From the NCBI GenBank assembly GCA_944320685.1, contig CALUIK010000001.1, positions 620,001-684,000 on the forward strand: 64,000 nt of DNA, given 5' to 3'. This DNA comes from an uncultured Alistipes sp. Lineage in GTDB: Bacteria; Bacteroidota; Bacteroidia; Bacteroidales; Rikenellaceae. Shown here piece after piece: positions 1 to 8,898 of this stretch. Position numbers and translations under genes: made by a program. The notes beneath the pieces are model-generated. The model was not told the DNA's origin. It ran no database searches and saw nothing but the letters and a program-made list of their open reading frames with translations. How positions within the stretch are numbered: position 1 is the stretch's first letter; every line of letters starts with the position of its first letter.

Positions 1-2
1 GC

Positions 3-413
3 GATGGGCAGATCGTCAGCCGCGAATATCGCCTTATCCGCCCCTATCCCAACTACTATCTGCACTGGAACACCGCCATACACGGCCTTACACGTGCCGA
101 CACCGACCCCGCGCCCCATTTCCCCGAGGTGTGGGCCGCGATCGCGCCGATGGTGGAGGGGCTGACGCTCGTGGCGCACAACAGTCCCTTCGACGAGGGG
201 TGCATGCGCGCCGTATTCCAACACTACGGCATGGAGTACCCCGACTACCGTTTCCTCTGCACCTGCCGCGCCTCACGCCGCCGCTTCGGGCGCGAACTGC
301 CCAACCACCAGCTTCACACCGTAGCGGCAGCATGCGGTTTCGACCTCCAGCATCACCACCACGCCTTGGCCGACGCCGAGGCGTGCGCCGCCATCGCCAT
401 GAAAATACTCTGA
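3..413 (+). CDS. DnaQ-like 3'-5' exonuclease (5' end outside window)
   Basis: The reading frame is open from the window edge, so the start and the first exonuclease motif (Exo I, DxE) are missing. What remains carries an Exo II-like stretch VAHNSPFDEGC and the Exo III motif with HHALADAEACA near the C terminus, which is the pattern of the DEDDh exonuclease family (proofreading epsilon subunit and relatives). Such proteins remove nucleotides from the 3' end of DNA or RNA. The protein ends right after the exonuclease fold, so it is a stand-alone exonuclease rather than part of a PolC-type polymerase, unless the missing N-terminal part is large. It is followed on the same strand by an efflux operon with no evident functional link. 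Confidence 0.8.
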   Translation, partial: DGQIVSREYRLIRPYPNYYLHWNTAIHGLTRADTDPAPHFPEVWAAIAPMVEGLTLVAHNSPFDEGCMRAVFQHYGMEYPDYRFLCTCRASRRRFGRELPNHQLHTVAAACGFDLQHHHHALADAEACAAIAMKIL

Positions 414-550
414 ACCGCTGCGGCTCGGACGGCAAAAAAAACAAAAACGGCAATAACCGCCGCCGCATGTAATTTTATCCGGCTAACGGCGACTATATAT
501 ACGAATCGTTCATGAAAGACACGCACACGATGTCCGAAAAACAGAAAGCA

Positions 551-1924
551 ATGTACAACATACGACTCTACTGCCTCCTGCTTGCGATGACATGCACGGC
601 GGCCCCGCTCGCGGCGCAGACGGGCGGCACGGCAGCGGCGGCCACGACCCCGCAAACCGAACCGTGGAGCATGGCCCGCTGCATCGAGTATGCCCGCACC
701 AACAACCTTCAGGTACAGAGTGCGCAGATCACGGCCGAAGCCAGCGACATAGAACTCGATGCGGCCAAGGCGTCACGACTCCCCACCCTGTCGTTCAATA
801 CGGGGCAGAGCGTCTCGCACCAAAACGCCATAAAGCTCATAAACGACTACGGCGAAGTCGTATCCGACGGATCGTTCTCCTACGGCGGCAGCTACGGCAT
901 AGGCTCCACCACCGCCATATATCAGGGCGGGCGCCTGCGCAACAACGTACGCCAGCAGGAACGGCGCGCCGAGAGCAGCCGCCTCGGCGTCGAGAAAAGT
1001 CTCAACGACATCACCGTAAGCGTAGTACAGGCATACCTCCAGGTATTGTACGCCGCCGAGACAGTCGAGATAAACAGCCGCGCCGTCACCCTCGCCGAAC
1101 AACAGGTGGACCGCGCGCAGCGCATGTTCGAGAAGGGAGCCGTAGCCCGCAGCGAGGTGGCGCAGATGCGCTCGCAGCTGGGCTCGGCCGAGTACGACCT
1201 CACCACGGCGCAGAACAACCTCGCACAGTACAAGCTGCAACTCAAGCAACTGCTCGAACTGGGGCCTGACACCCGTTTCGAGGTGGAGGTCCCCGAGATA
1301 TCGGACGCCGAGGTGTTGCGCATAATCCCCACGGTCGAGGAGGTCTATGCCATAGCCGTACAGACGATGCCCGAGACACGGCAGGCCGAGATCCTGATCG
1401 AGGCCTCGGAGTATGCCGAGCGTGCGGCACGGTCGGCATTCTTCCCGCAGGTGTCACTTTCGGCCAACGTCTCGACAGGCCACCAGTCTGGCACAAGCGC
1501 ATCGATGGGGTCGCAGCTGTCGCAGAAACTCAACGAGAGCATCGGCCTCTCGCTCAGCGTCCCGATATTCAACGGCAAGAACGCCAGAACGTCGGTGCGG
1601 CAGGCGCGTCTCAACACGCGGCAGGCCCAGATCGACAGCCGCAACGCCTGCAAGGAGCTGCTCTCGACCATCGAGTCGCTCCACCGCGACGCCGTGGCCG
1701 CGCAATCGAGCTACATGGCAGCAGAACAGAAACTCGCCTACGCCGAGGAGAGCTACCGTCTGGCCGCAGCCAGTTTCGAGCAGGGCAAAAACAACGCCGT
1801 GGAGCTCAACACCGAGAAGAACAACTACCTCGCGGCGCTCTCGGCACGTCTGCAGGCGAAGTATCAGGCCGTTCTGGCGGCCAAAATCCTCGCCTTCTAC
1901 CGCGGCGAGCCCATAATGCTCTGA
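551..1924 (+). CDS. TolC-family outer-membrane efflux channel
   Basis: This is an outer-membrane trimeric channel subunit for a tripartite efflux pump. About 457 residues are encoded, usual for the family. The mature part has long helical repeats rich in Ala, Gln and Glu (for example LAEQQVDRAQRMFEKGAV and its C-terminal counterpart LAYAEESYRLAAASFEQGKN), the internal duplication typical of OEP domains. I place the start at the third in-frame ATG because it gives a clean signal peptide (MYNIRLYCLLLAMTCTAAPL, cleaved near LAAQ) and has an A-rich upstream stretch. Earlier ATGs at 512 and 530 would put a charged extension before the signal. It is the first gene of a four-gene operon with adaptor, ATPase and permease, so its partner pump is probably the MacAB-like one that follows. 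Confidence 0.88.
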   Translation: MYNIRLYCLLLAMTCTAAPLAAQTGGTAAAATTPQTEPWSMARCIEYARTNNLQVQSAQITAEASDIELDAAKASRLPTLSFNTGQSVSHQNAIKLINDYGEVVSDGSFSYGGSYGIGSTTAIYQGGRLRNNVRQQERRAESSRLGVEKSLNDITVSVVQAYLQVLYAAETVEINSRAVTLAEQQVDRAQRMFEKGAVARSEVAQMRSQLGSAEYDLTTAQNNLAQYKLQLKQLLELGPDTRFEVEVPEISDAEVLRIIPTVEEVYAIAVQTMPETRQAEILIEASEYAERAARSAFFPQVSLSANVSTGHQSGTSASMGSQLSQKLNESIGLSLSVPIFNGKNARTSVRQARLNTRQAQIDSRNACKELLSTIESLHRDAVAAQSSYMAAEQKLAYAEESYRLAAASFEQGKNNAVELNTEKNNYLAALSARLQAKYQAVLAAKILAFYRGEPIML

Positions 1925-1962
1925 CACCAAAGCATCGCATAAACGGATAACAAACACATAAG

Positions 1963-3087
1963 ATGAAGAAAAGGATAATATGGATTGCGGCGGGTCTCGC
2001 CGTCGTGATAGCGGCGGCGACGCTCTTCGGCCGCGGAAGCAAGGGGCCCGAGGCAAATTACGAAACGCTGGTCATAGCTCCGGATACCATCACCCTCTCG
2101 GTGACGGCAACGGGTACGGTCAACCCCGTCAACAAGGTCGACGTGGGTACGCAGGTCTCGGGCATCATCTCCGACATATACGTCGACTTCAACTCGGAGG
2201 TGGAGCAGGGGCAGCTCATCGCGCAGCTCGACCGTTCGACCCTCGAGGCCGAGAAGGCCGTGGCCGAGGAGTCGCTCCGCTCGGCAGAACTCGACTACAG
2301 GCTCCAGAAAAAGAACTACGAGCGTCAGCGCAGCCTCTTCGAGCAGGATCTCATCTCCGATACCGAGTACGACGATGCCGAGACCTCATACCTCAAGGCC
2401 GAGAGCAGCTACCGTCAGGCGCAGCTCTCGCTCGAACGGGCGGAGATAAACCTCGGCTACACGCAGATATACTCGCCCATCAGCGGCGTGGTGCTGTCGC
2501 GCGCCGTGGACGAAGGGCAGACCGTGGCCTCGGGATACTCGACGCCCACGCTCTTCACCATCGCCAACGACCTGCGGCAGATGCAGGTCATAGCCAACGT
2601 CGACGAGGCCGACATCGGCGCCGTGGCCGAGGGCCAGAGGGTCGACTTCACCGTCGACAGCTATTCCGACTGCACATTCGGAGGCACAGTGCGGCAGGTA
2701 CGCCTGCAGTCCACCACCACGTCGAACGTGGTGACATACGAGGTCGTGATCGACGCCCCCAACCCCGAGCTGAAACTCAAGCCCGGCATGACGGCCACCA
2801 CCACGATATACACGAAAGAGAAGGGCGGCGTCTTCGCCGTACCGGCCAAGGCCCTGCGCTTCGTACCCGCAGACGTGACGGCGCAGCAGCGCAAGGAACT
2901 GCCCGCACAGCACGTCTACATACGTGACGCCGACGGCGCGCTCGCACCGCGCGAAGTCACCACGGGCATATCCAACGGCGTCGAGACCGAAATCACCTCG
3001 GGACTTGCCGCAGGCGACGAGATCGTGATCGGGCTGGCAGCCGCCGAAAATAGCGGAGGCGACGTGTCGGTCAGCATATCAATGTAA
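1963..3087 (+). CDS. MacA-like periplasmic adaptor (HlyD/RND membrane-fusion family)
   Basis: The 374-residue protein begins with a single membrane anchor (MKKRIIWIAAGLAVVIAAAT). A barrel-sandwich/lipoyl half motif follows (VDVGTQVSGIISDIYVDFNS), then a helical hairpin at about residues 95-165, the second lipoyl half (YSPISGVVLSRAVDEGQTV), and a beta-barrel with a membrane-proximal domain containing LKPGMTATTTIYT. This order defines periplasmic adaptors that link an inner-membrane pump to TolC. Its position between the TolC-like channel and an ABC ATPase/permease pair argues for a MacA role over an RND adaptor. The substrate cannot be told from sequence; relatives export macrolides, peptides or siderophore-like compounds. 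Confidence 0.9.
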   Translation: MKKRIIWIAAGLAVVIAAATLFGRGSKGPEANYETLVIAPDTITLSVTATGTVNPVNKVDVGTQVSGIISDIYVDFNSEVEQGQLIAQLDRSTLEAEKAVAEESLRSAELDYRLQKKNYERQRSLFEQDLISDTEYDDAETSYLKAESSYRQAQLSLERAEINLGYTQIYSPISGVVLSRAVDEGQTVASGYSTPTLFTIANDLRQMQVIANVDEADIGAVAEGQRVDFTVDSYSDCTFGGTVRQVRLQSTTTSNVVTYEVVIDAPNPELKLKPGMTATTTIYTKEKGGVFAVPAKALRFVPADVTAQQRKELPAQHVYIRDADGALAPREVTTGISNGVETEITSGLAAGDEIVIGLAAAENSGGDVSVSISM

Positions 3088-3091
3088 CGGC

Positions 3092-3865
3092 ATGACAACA
3101 CCAAACCATAACATGGCACAGGACCAGAGGGCGGAGATAATACGCATGGAGCGGATACGCCGCGACTTCCGCGTCGGCAGCGAGACGGTGCACGCCCTGC
3201 GCGGGGTGTCATTCTCGATCCGCGAGGGGGAGTTCGTCACCATCATGGGTACCAGCGGCTCGGGCAAGTCGACACTGCTCAATCTGCTGGGGTGCCTCGA
3301 CGTACCCACGGCTGGAGAGTACTACCTCGACGGCATCCCCGTGCGCCGCATGAGCGGCAACGAGCGCGCCACGTTGCGCAACCGCAAGATAGGCTTCGTA
3401 TTCCAGTCGTACAACCTGCTGCCCAAGACCACGGCCGTGGAGAATGTCGAGCTGCCCCTGCTATACAACAGCACCGTGGGACGTGCCGAGCGCCGCGCCC
3501 GCGCCGAACGGGCCCTCCGCGACGTGGGGCTGCAGGACCGCATGAACCACCGCTCGAACCAGATGTCGGGAGGCCAGCAGCAGCGCGTGGCCATAGCCCG
3601 CGCGCTGGTCAACGACCCCGTGATCATTCTTGCCGACGAGGCGACGGGAAACCTCGACACGCGCACCTCGTTCGAGATACTGACCCTGTTCCAGCGGCTC
3701 AACGCCATGGGGCGCACCATAATCTTCGTGACGCACAACCCCGAGATCGCGCTCTACTCGTCGCGTACGATCACCCTGCGCGACGGCCGCATCATCGAGG
3801 ACCGCATCAACACCGACGTGGCCTCGGCGGCCGAGACCCTCGCCGCCATGCCGCCCGAAGAGTAA
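3092..3865 (+). CDS. MacB/LolD-type ABC transporter ATP-binding protein
   Basis: The 257-residue nucleotide-binding subunit has all the expected motifs: Walker A GTSGSGKST (residues 53-61), Q-loop VFQSYNLLP, signature MSGGQQQRVAIARAL, Walker B VIILADEATGNLD and switch histidine in FVTHNPE. It begins 4 bases after the adaptor stop and is followed 19 bases later by the permease, so the ATPase and the membrane domain that are fused in E. coli MacB are separate polypeptides here. ATGs at 3113 and 3146 are alternative starts; I keep 3092 for its tight coupling to the upstream gene. Confidence 0.9.
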   Translation: MTTPNHNMAQDQRAEIIRMERIRRDFRVGSETVHALRGVSFSIREGEFVTIMGTSGSGKSTLLNLLGCLDVPTAGEYYLDGIPVRRMSGNERATLRNRKIGFVFQSYNLLPKTTAVENVELPLLYNSTVGRAERRARAERALRDVGLQDRMNHRSNQMSGGQQQRVAIARALVNDPVIILADEATGNLDTRTSFEILTLFQRLNAMGRTIIFVTHNPEIALYSSRTITLRDGRIIEDRINTDVASAAETLAAMPPEE

Positions 3866-3884
3866 CCCATACAACACCGAGACA

Positions 3885-5087
3885 ATGAACTTCGCAAACC
3901 TCATACACATAGCCCTGCGCGCCCTGTCGAGCAACAAGATGCGGTGCCTGCTCACGATGCTGGGCATCATAATAGGCGTCTCGTCGGTCATCACGATGAT
4001 GTTCCTCGGCGAGAGCCAGAAGCAGAGCATCCGCAGCGAGATCAGCGGCATGGGCACAAACCTCATCATCATACAGCCGGCATGGGAACGGGGCGGCGTG
4101 CGCGCCTCGGCGGCCGACCTGCAGCGGCTGCGTGTAGCCGATTTCGAGGCGCTGCGCAACCAGTCGGCTTACCTGCGGTCGGTATCGCCCGTTGTGTCGG
4201 CTTCGGGGCAGGCGATCATGGGCGCGAACAACACTCCCGCCTCGATCACGGGATGCGTAGCCCAACAGCTCGACATCGAGAACTACACCATAGAGGACGG
4301 CTCCATGTGGGGCGACGCCGACGTGCGCTCCGCATCGAAGGTGTGCGTCATAGGGTCGGAGATATGCAGCAAACTCTTCCCCGACGGTTCGTCGCCCGTG
4401 GGGCAGACGATACGTTTCAACGCCATCCCCGTCAAAGTGGTCGGCACGCTCAAGGAGAAGGGAGGCGACAACGACGACCGCATATTCATGCCATACACCA
4501 CAGTGCAGCGCCGTATGGCCGGCATACGCCATCTGAACGCCATCTACGCCTCGGCCGCCACCGAGGAGGCCTCGACGGCCGCCGTCGCCGAGATCAAGGA
4601 GATACTGCGCGAGCAGCACCGGATACACCAGGGCGACGAGGACGACTTCCAAGTGATGTCGATGACCGAAATGCTCGAATCGCTCAACTCGATCCTCGGC
4701 ATCATGACCCTCATCCTCTCCTGCATCGCCGGCATATCACTCGTGGTGGGAGGCATCGGCATCATGAACATCATGTATGTCTCGGTCACGGAGCGCACGC
4801 GCGAGATCGGGCTGCGCATGTCGATCGGTGCCAAGAGCCGCCATATACTGCTGCAGTTCCTCATCGAGTCGGTCATAATATCCCTCGCCGGCGGCATCAT
4901 AGGAGTAATGCTCGGAGTGGGGCTCTCGACGCTCATCATCAGGCTGCTCGACTATCCATTCATCTTCAACGGCTTCGCCATCTTCATATCGTTCGCCGTA
5001 TGCACCGTGACGGGGGTATTCTTCGGGTGGTACCCCGCACGCAAGGCCAGCCGTCTGAACCCCATCGACGCCCTGCGATACGAATAG
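3885..5087 (+). CDS. MacB-type ABC transporter permease (FtsX family)
   Basis: This is a 400-residue inner-membrane permease. One transmembrane helix lies near the N terminus (MRCLLTMLGIIIGVSSVITM). A periplasmic MacB_PCD-type domain spans about residues 45-260, with GMGTNLIIIQP and a PVGQTIRF segment. A C-terminal FtsX domain has three helices, including ISLVVGGIGIMNIMYVSVTE and the coupling segment TERTREIGLRMSIGAK. It completes a channel-adaptor-ATPase-permease operon for mechanotransmission-type export. The gene is followed 23 bases later by a hairpin terminator. Confidence 0.9.
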   Translation: MNFANLIHIALRALSSNKMRCLLTMLGIIIGVSSVITMMFLGESQKQSIRSEISGMGTNLIIIQPAWERGGVRASAADLQRLRVADFEALRNQSAYLRSVSPVVSASGQAIMGANNTPASITGCVAQQLDIENYTIEDGSMWGDADVRSASKVCVIGSEICSKLFPDGSSPVGQTIRFNAIPVKVVGTLKEKGGDNDDRIFMPYTTVQRRMAGIRHLNAIYASAATEEASTAAVAEIKEILREQHRIHQGDEDDFQVMSMTEMLESLNSILGIMTLILSCIAGISLVVGGIGIMNIMYVSVTERTREIGLRMSIGAKSRHILLQFLIESVIISLAGGIIGVMLGVGLSTLIIRLLDYPFIFNGFAIFISFAVCTVTGVFFGWYPARKASRLNPIDALRYE

Positions 5088-5110
5088 GCCGTATGTTCCA
5101 ATACGGTAAA

Positions 5111-5140
5111 GGGGGTGCGGATCGGTTTCCGCCCCCCCCT
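5111..5140 (+). terminator. Hairpin terminator after efflux operon
   Basis: GGGGG-T-GCGGA pairs with TCCGC-CCCCC around a six-base loop (one bulged T), followed by CTTCTCC. It lies between the convergent efflux permease and the minus-strand amidohydrolase and may serve both directions. The T-tract is weak. Confidence 0.55.
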
Positions 5141-5215
5141 TCTCCATTCCGCCCGCCGCAAGGGCCATAATACGACCGGCAAGAGAGGCTGCTACCGCTG
5201 CTCTTCCCGCCGCCC

Positions 5216-6349
5216 CTATACCAGACGGCGCGAACGGCTGTCGGGCGTAAGGTGCGCGCCGCGGCCGTCGTATGCGAGGTTTTCGATCAACACCAGCCCC
5301 GGACGTTTGCCCACCTCGACAGTTCCTATCTCGCCGTCGAGACCCAGCGCCCGCGCCCCGTTTATCGTAGCCATCGCCACGGCCTCCTCCAGAGGCACGC
5401 CGCCGAGCAGTCCCAACTCCTCGACCATCGACAGGCTGTCGTTCGAGGCCAGCGAGTCGGTACCGACGCATATATGCGCCCCGTGCCGCCTCAACAGCTC
5501 CACAGGCGGCTGCAGACCCGAAATGTAACGGTTCGACTGCGGGCATACCACCCACACCGCACGCTCCGCAAACCGGCCGGCGATGATGTCGTAATCCTCC
5601 TCTCCGACGCAGCAGCCGTGAACGAGCATCACCCTCCGCCGCGACGGCACGCTCTCCGCCACGCGGCGCGCGGGCGAGCCGTATCCGAGGAAGTCACATC
5701 GCCACCCCATACGCCCGTACCACGCCGCAAGCGAACCCGCGCCGCGGAAGAGTTCCGCCTCGTCGGGCGACTCCATGAAGTGTATCGACAAGGGGTTGTC
5801 CGACGCTTCGGAGGCGATCTCGCGGAAGACGGCGTCCTGTATCGAATATGCCGAGTGGGGCGTGAGCGTTGTGTCGGGATATTGCAGCAGAGGCCGCACC
5901 GATGACGTCGAGGCGTTCAGCCCGAAGACCTCGGCGAAACTGCGGTAGCGGATCGCACTGCGGGCCTTCACCGCGAAAGATGTCCCGCCATTGACGATGT
6001 CGGCGACGGCCTGTACCCCCTCATGCCACATACGGGCGTCGGCCGTCTCGACCGCACGCAGCCGTTCCTCCACGGTAAAGTTGCCGCGCACCGCGCCGAT
6101 GGCGCGGGCGAAGCCTGCGAAGCCCGTACCGCGGGCAATGGCGCCCCGCAGGTATGACAATTCGAGATGGCAGTGAGCGTTTACGAAACCGGCGCACAAT
6201 GCGCCGGCATAGAACTCCGTCGAGGCGTCGGAGTCGAGGTTTTCCCACTGCTCCACGGCAACGATCCGGCCGTCGGCGCCGACCGTAACCACGGGGCGCG
6301 GCACGGCCCGCCCGCCGTCGAGCAGCAGATGCGAGGCTATGCGGCGCAT
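5216..6349 (-). CDS. Amidohydrolase, possible aminodeoxyfutalosine deaminase
   Basis: The 377-residue protein has the metal-dependent deaminase signature of the amidohydrolase superfamily. It carries HxH in NAHCHLELS (about residues 59-61), followed by a histidine and acid in HFMESPDE, a histidine in LVHGCC, and GTDSLASNDSLSM near residue 310. The family includes guanine, S-adenosylhomocysteine and aminodeoxyfutalosine deaminases. Because mqnB and mqnD are also in this window, aminodeoxyfutalosine deaminase (MqnX) is an attractive but unproven identity. The start at 6349 lies one base after the stop of the upstream DUF4296 gene; a 30-residue extension to 6439 would be Arg-rich and overlap that gene, so I reject it. 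It is the last gene of the 12-gene minus-strand run. Confidence 0.75.
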   Translation of the reverse strand: MRRIASHLLLDGGRAVPRPVVTVGADGRIVAVEQWENLDSDASTEFYAGALCAGFVNAHCHLELSYLRGAIARGTGFAGFARAIGAVRGNFTVEERLRAVETADARMWHEGVQAVADIVNGGTSFAVKARSAIRYRSFAEVFGLNASTSSVRPLLQYPDTTLTPHSAYSIQDAVFREIASEASDNPLSIHFMESPDEAELFRGAGSLAAWYGRMGWRCDFLGYGSPARRVAESVPSRRRVMLVHGCCVGEEDYDIIAGRFAERAVWVVCPQSNRYISGLQPPVELLRRHGAHICVGTDSLASNDSLSMVEELGLLGGVPLEEAVAMATINGARALGLDGEIGTVEVGKRPGLVLIENLAYDGRGAHLTPDSRSRRLV

Positions 6350-6350
6350 A

Positions 6351-7262
6351 TCACCGCTCTGCGGCCGCTCCCTCCGGCCCTGCCGACGACGCGGCATCCC
6401 CGCTCCGGAGCCCGTTCGCGCCGGCCGAGCCCCTGCCACCCTCGATCATGCGTATCATGCTGTCGGAGAAAATCCGCACCTGCAGCTGGTCGCGGTAGAG
6501 CGCCTCGACGCACTCCTCTGCCGGCGGCGTATATGTAACCTCTATATACTCGACGGTCATGCGCGTAGCGGGCAGCGGCCCCTTGCGTACGCCGAAATGG
6601 TTGAGGTCGATAACAAGTTGCGCCTTCGGCTCCCCCTCCTTGACCTGAAGCGTATGGCGTATCGTGCGTTCGCCGCCCTTGATTACGGCGCCGCCGAACC
6701 CGATGCGCTCGGTCGAATCGTCGCATATCCAGTATACCCGGTAGCGGCGTCCCGACGCCTTGTCGAGCGAATCGAGCGAGTAGGTCGCCGAGACGACATA
6801 TTCGCCCGTACGCACGCCGTCGACCACGAAGCGCAGAAGAGCCGTATCCGCCGCGCGCGACGCCCGCACCATCGTGTCATGCAGCACGGTGCGCCGCGCA
6901 CGGCGCTGCGCCACGTTGTCGATTGTATCGAGCACGGCGACCTGACGATTCAACTCCGCCGCCTCACGGTCGAAGAGCAGTATCATATACTCGGCCACGT
7001 CGCTCAGGTGGGCGCTCTTGCGGCGCGAGAACTCTTCGAGCGTATATTGCACGTCGGCCGTGGTATAGCCGTAACGCGCGAATATCGGCTCGTAGATGTT
7101 CAGAGAGTCGATGCTCACCCCTTGGTTGTCCACATAGGCATTCGTCAGCATGGCGTCGTGGAATATCTGGCCCAGCGTACGGTCGGGAATAACCTTGTAA
7201 CGGCGGCACCCCGTAGCCACGGCCATCAACGCCACGAGCACTATTGCAATCGTCTTTTTCAT
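6351..7262 (-). CDS. DUF4296-type lipoprotein
   Basis: The 303-residue protein starts with a lipoprotein signal (MKKTIAIVLVALMAVATGC, Cys 19). The N-terminal about 110 residues (PDRTLGQIFHDAMLTNAYVD, then a conserved YGYTTADVQYTLEEFSRRK) match the DUF4296 family of Bacteroidota, whose function is not known to me. The C-terminal 180 residues look like a beta-rich domain. The tail after about residue 275 is low-complexity Gly/Ala/Ser. The start overlaps the stop of the upstream permease by 4 bases (ATGA), and the stop lies 1 base before the next start, so the three genes are translationally coupled. Confidence 0.8.
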   Translation of the reverse strand: MKKTIAIVLVALMAVATGCRRYKVIPDRTLGQIFHDAMLTNAYVDNQGVSIDSLNIYEPIFARYGYTTADVQYTLEEFSRRKSAHLSDVAEYMILLFDREAAELNRQVAVLDTIDNVAQRRARRTVLHDTMVRASRAADTALLRFVVDGVRTGEYVVSATYSLDSLDKASGRRYRVYWICDDSTERIGFGGAVIKGGERTIRHTLQVKEGEPKAQLVIDLNHFGVRKGPLPATRMTVEYIEVTYTPPAEECVEALYRDQLQVRIFSDSMIRMIEGGRGSAGANGLRSGDAASSAGPEGAAAER

Positions 7263-8476
7263 ATCGTTCCGTTATCTTTCAGCATGGCCCCCACCGTAAG
7301 GCGCGTCACCACGTGCGCCACGGCCAGATAGGCTGCAGCCGTTAGCACCACGTCGGAGACATGCAGCTCGACGGGGTATACATCCACCATGAGTGTCTGC
7401 GTCTGCAGGCGCACCAGCCCCACCTTCTGTTGCAGCAGCGTGAGCCCGACACCCACGGTCAGCCCCAGCACAAGGCTCGCCGCCGCCAGCAGGTGGCCCT
7501 CGCCCACGAATATATCGCGCACGGTAGCGCGGCGCGCCCCCATCGTACGCAACGTAGCTGTATCGTCACGCTTGTCGATCATTATCATCACTATCGTCCC
7601 CACCACCGTGAGCGACGCCACCGTCAGCACCAGCAGCGCCACGCCGAAGACACCCCACTTCTCGAGTGCCATGAGACGGTAGATCGAGTTGCTGCGCTCG
7701 CGCGTGAGCACCTCCATGCCCTCGCCGGCAATACGTTGCAGCCGCTCTGCCACGGCATCGGCATCGGCCCCCGTCGCCACCTTCACCGCCACGGCCGAGG
7801 CGCGCCCCCCGTAGTTGAATATCCGCTGCGCCATATCCATCGATACGAAGGCCACGTCGCCGTTCTCATCGTCGATAGAGTAGAACCCCGCCACGGGCAC
7901 CGCCCGCCGCGTATATCCGCCCACGGGCAACAGCGACGAGAAACGCGTGCGGTTTATGGCGTAGAATGTCACCGTATCTCCCGCCGCCTGCCGCGACATG
8001 CCCAGTTCCTGTGCCGTGCGATGTCCTACCACAGCGCTGCGCGCATCGTCCACGGCCACGGAGAACGTTCCCGCATATATGTGTTGCGCGATGGGGACCA
8101 CGCGCATGTAATCGCGCTCCACACCCCGCAGCCGCACGATGGTACGCCGCCCCGCAGCCTCCGCCATCGCCCCCTGTTCCAACACCAGCGACAATGCCTC
8201 GACGCCCTCGGCCGCACGCATGGCCGCCGTATCGATGCGCGCCGTGTCGAAGACCGTGCCCTCGGCGGCCCGCACCGTAATGTCGGCATCGACGGCCGTG
8301 TACAGCGAGCGGACCATGCCCTCGAGCCCGTTGAAGACCGATAGCAGGATCACCATAGCCGCCACGGGCGTGGCCATGGCCGCCACGCTCACACCCGAAA
8401 TGATGTTTATCACCGAATGCGACTTGCGCGAGCGCAGGTAACGGCCCGCAATGAAATATGGCAGCCTCCGCAGCAT
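7259..8476 (-). CDS. LolC/LolE-like ABC transporter permease
   Basis: The 405-residue protein has an N-terminal transmembrane helix preceded by the family motif of lipoprotein-releasing permeases (FIAGRYLRSRKSHSVINIIS). A periplasmic domain follows, then three C-terminal helices around LLVLTVASLTVVGTIVMIMI with the coupling segment DKRDDTATLRTMGARRATVR. LolCDE extracts outer-membrane lipoproteins from the inner membrane. A single permease of this type in Bacteroidota is usually taken to act as a homodimer, and no LolD ATPase is adjacent here. The neighbouring lipoprotein genes fit an envelope-biogenesis role. Confidence 0.85.
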   Translation of the reverse strand: MLRRLPYFIAGRYLRSRKSHSVINIISGVSVAAMATPVAAMVILLSVFNGLEGMVRSLYTAVDADITVRAAEGTVFDTARIDTAAMRAAEGVEALSLVLEQGAMAEAAGRRTIVRLRGVERDYMRVVPIAQHIYAGTFSVAVDDARSAVVGHRTAQELGMSRQAAGDTVTFYAINRTRFSSLLPVGGYTRRAVPVAGFYSIDDENGDVAFVSMDMAQRIFNYGGRASAVAVKVATGADADAVAERLQRIAGEGMEVLTRERSNSIYRLMALEKWGVFGVALLVLTVASLTVVGTIVMIMIDKRDDTATLRTMGARRATVRDIFVGEGHLLAAASLVLGLTVGVGLTLLQQKVGLVRLQTQTLMVDVYPVELHVSDVVLTAAAYLAVAHVVTRLTVGAMLKDNGTI

Positions 8477-8488
8477 CGGCGCCGTACG

Positions 8489-8836
8489 CTACTTGTTCAA
8501 CAGCGTGTCGATATTCTCGATATACTCCAACGAGTCGTCGAGGAAGAACTGCAGTTCGGGCACCACCTTGAGCTGGTTGCGTATGCGCCGCCCCAACTCG
8601 CGCCGCAGGAACCAGTTATTCTGCCCGATGGCCTCCATCGTCTCCTGCGCCCGCTCGAAAGGGAAGACGCTGACATATATCTTGGCATAGGCGAAGTCGG
8701 GCGACACGCGCACCGCCGTCACCGTGACCATACGCCCCGCGACGATCGCCGCACCCTCCTTCTGCAGTATCTCGGCCATGTCGCGCTGTATCTGACGCGC
8801 GATCTTCTGCTGCCGTGTGTTCTGATTGGATTCCAT
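8489..8836 (-). CDS. rbfA: Ribosome-binding factor A
   Basis: The 115-residue protein matches the RbfA family over its full length: an N-terminal helix with RQQKIARQIQRDMAEIL, the KH-like fold with VTAVRVSPDFAYAKIYVSVF, and the C-terminal LGRRIRNQLKVVPELQFFLD. RbfA binds the 30S subunit and assists 16S rRNA 5'-end maturation and cold adaptation. An AAGGAG sequence sits just upstream of the ATG, which is unusual for this genome. It lies 12 bases before the LolC/E-like permease, an arrangement of convenience rather than function. Confidence 0.93.
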   Translation of the reverse strand: MESNQNTRQQKIARQIQRDMAEILQKEGAAIVAGRMVTVTAVRVSPDFAYAKIYVSVFPFERAQETMEAIGQNNWFLRRELGRRIRNQLKVVPELQFFLDDSLEYIENIDTLLNK

Positions 8837-8898
8837 AGCTCCTTATCTTTTTATTCCTTTACGGATAATCCGCAATATTGTTTCGCCCGCACGCATCG

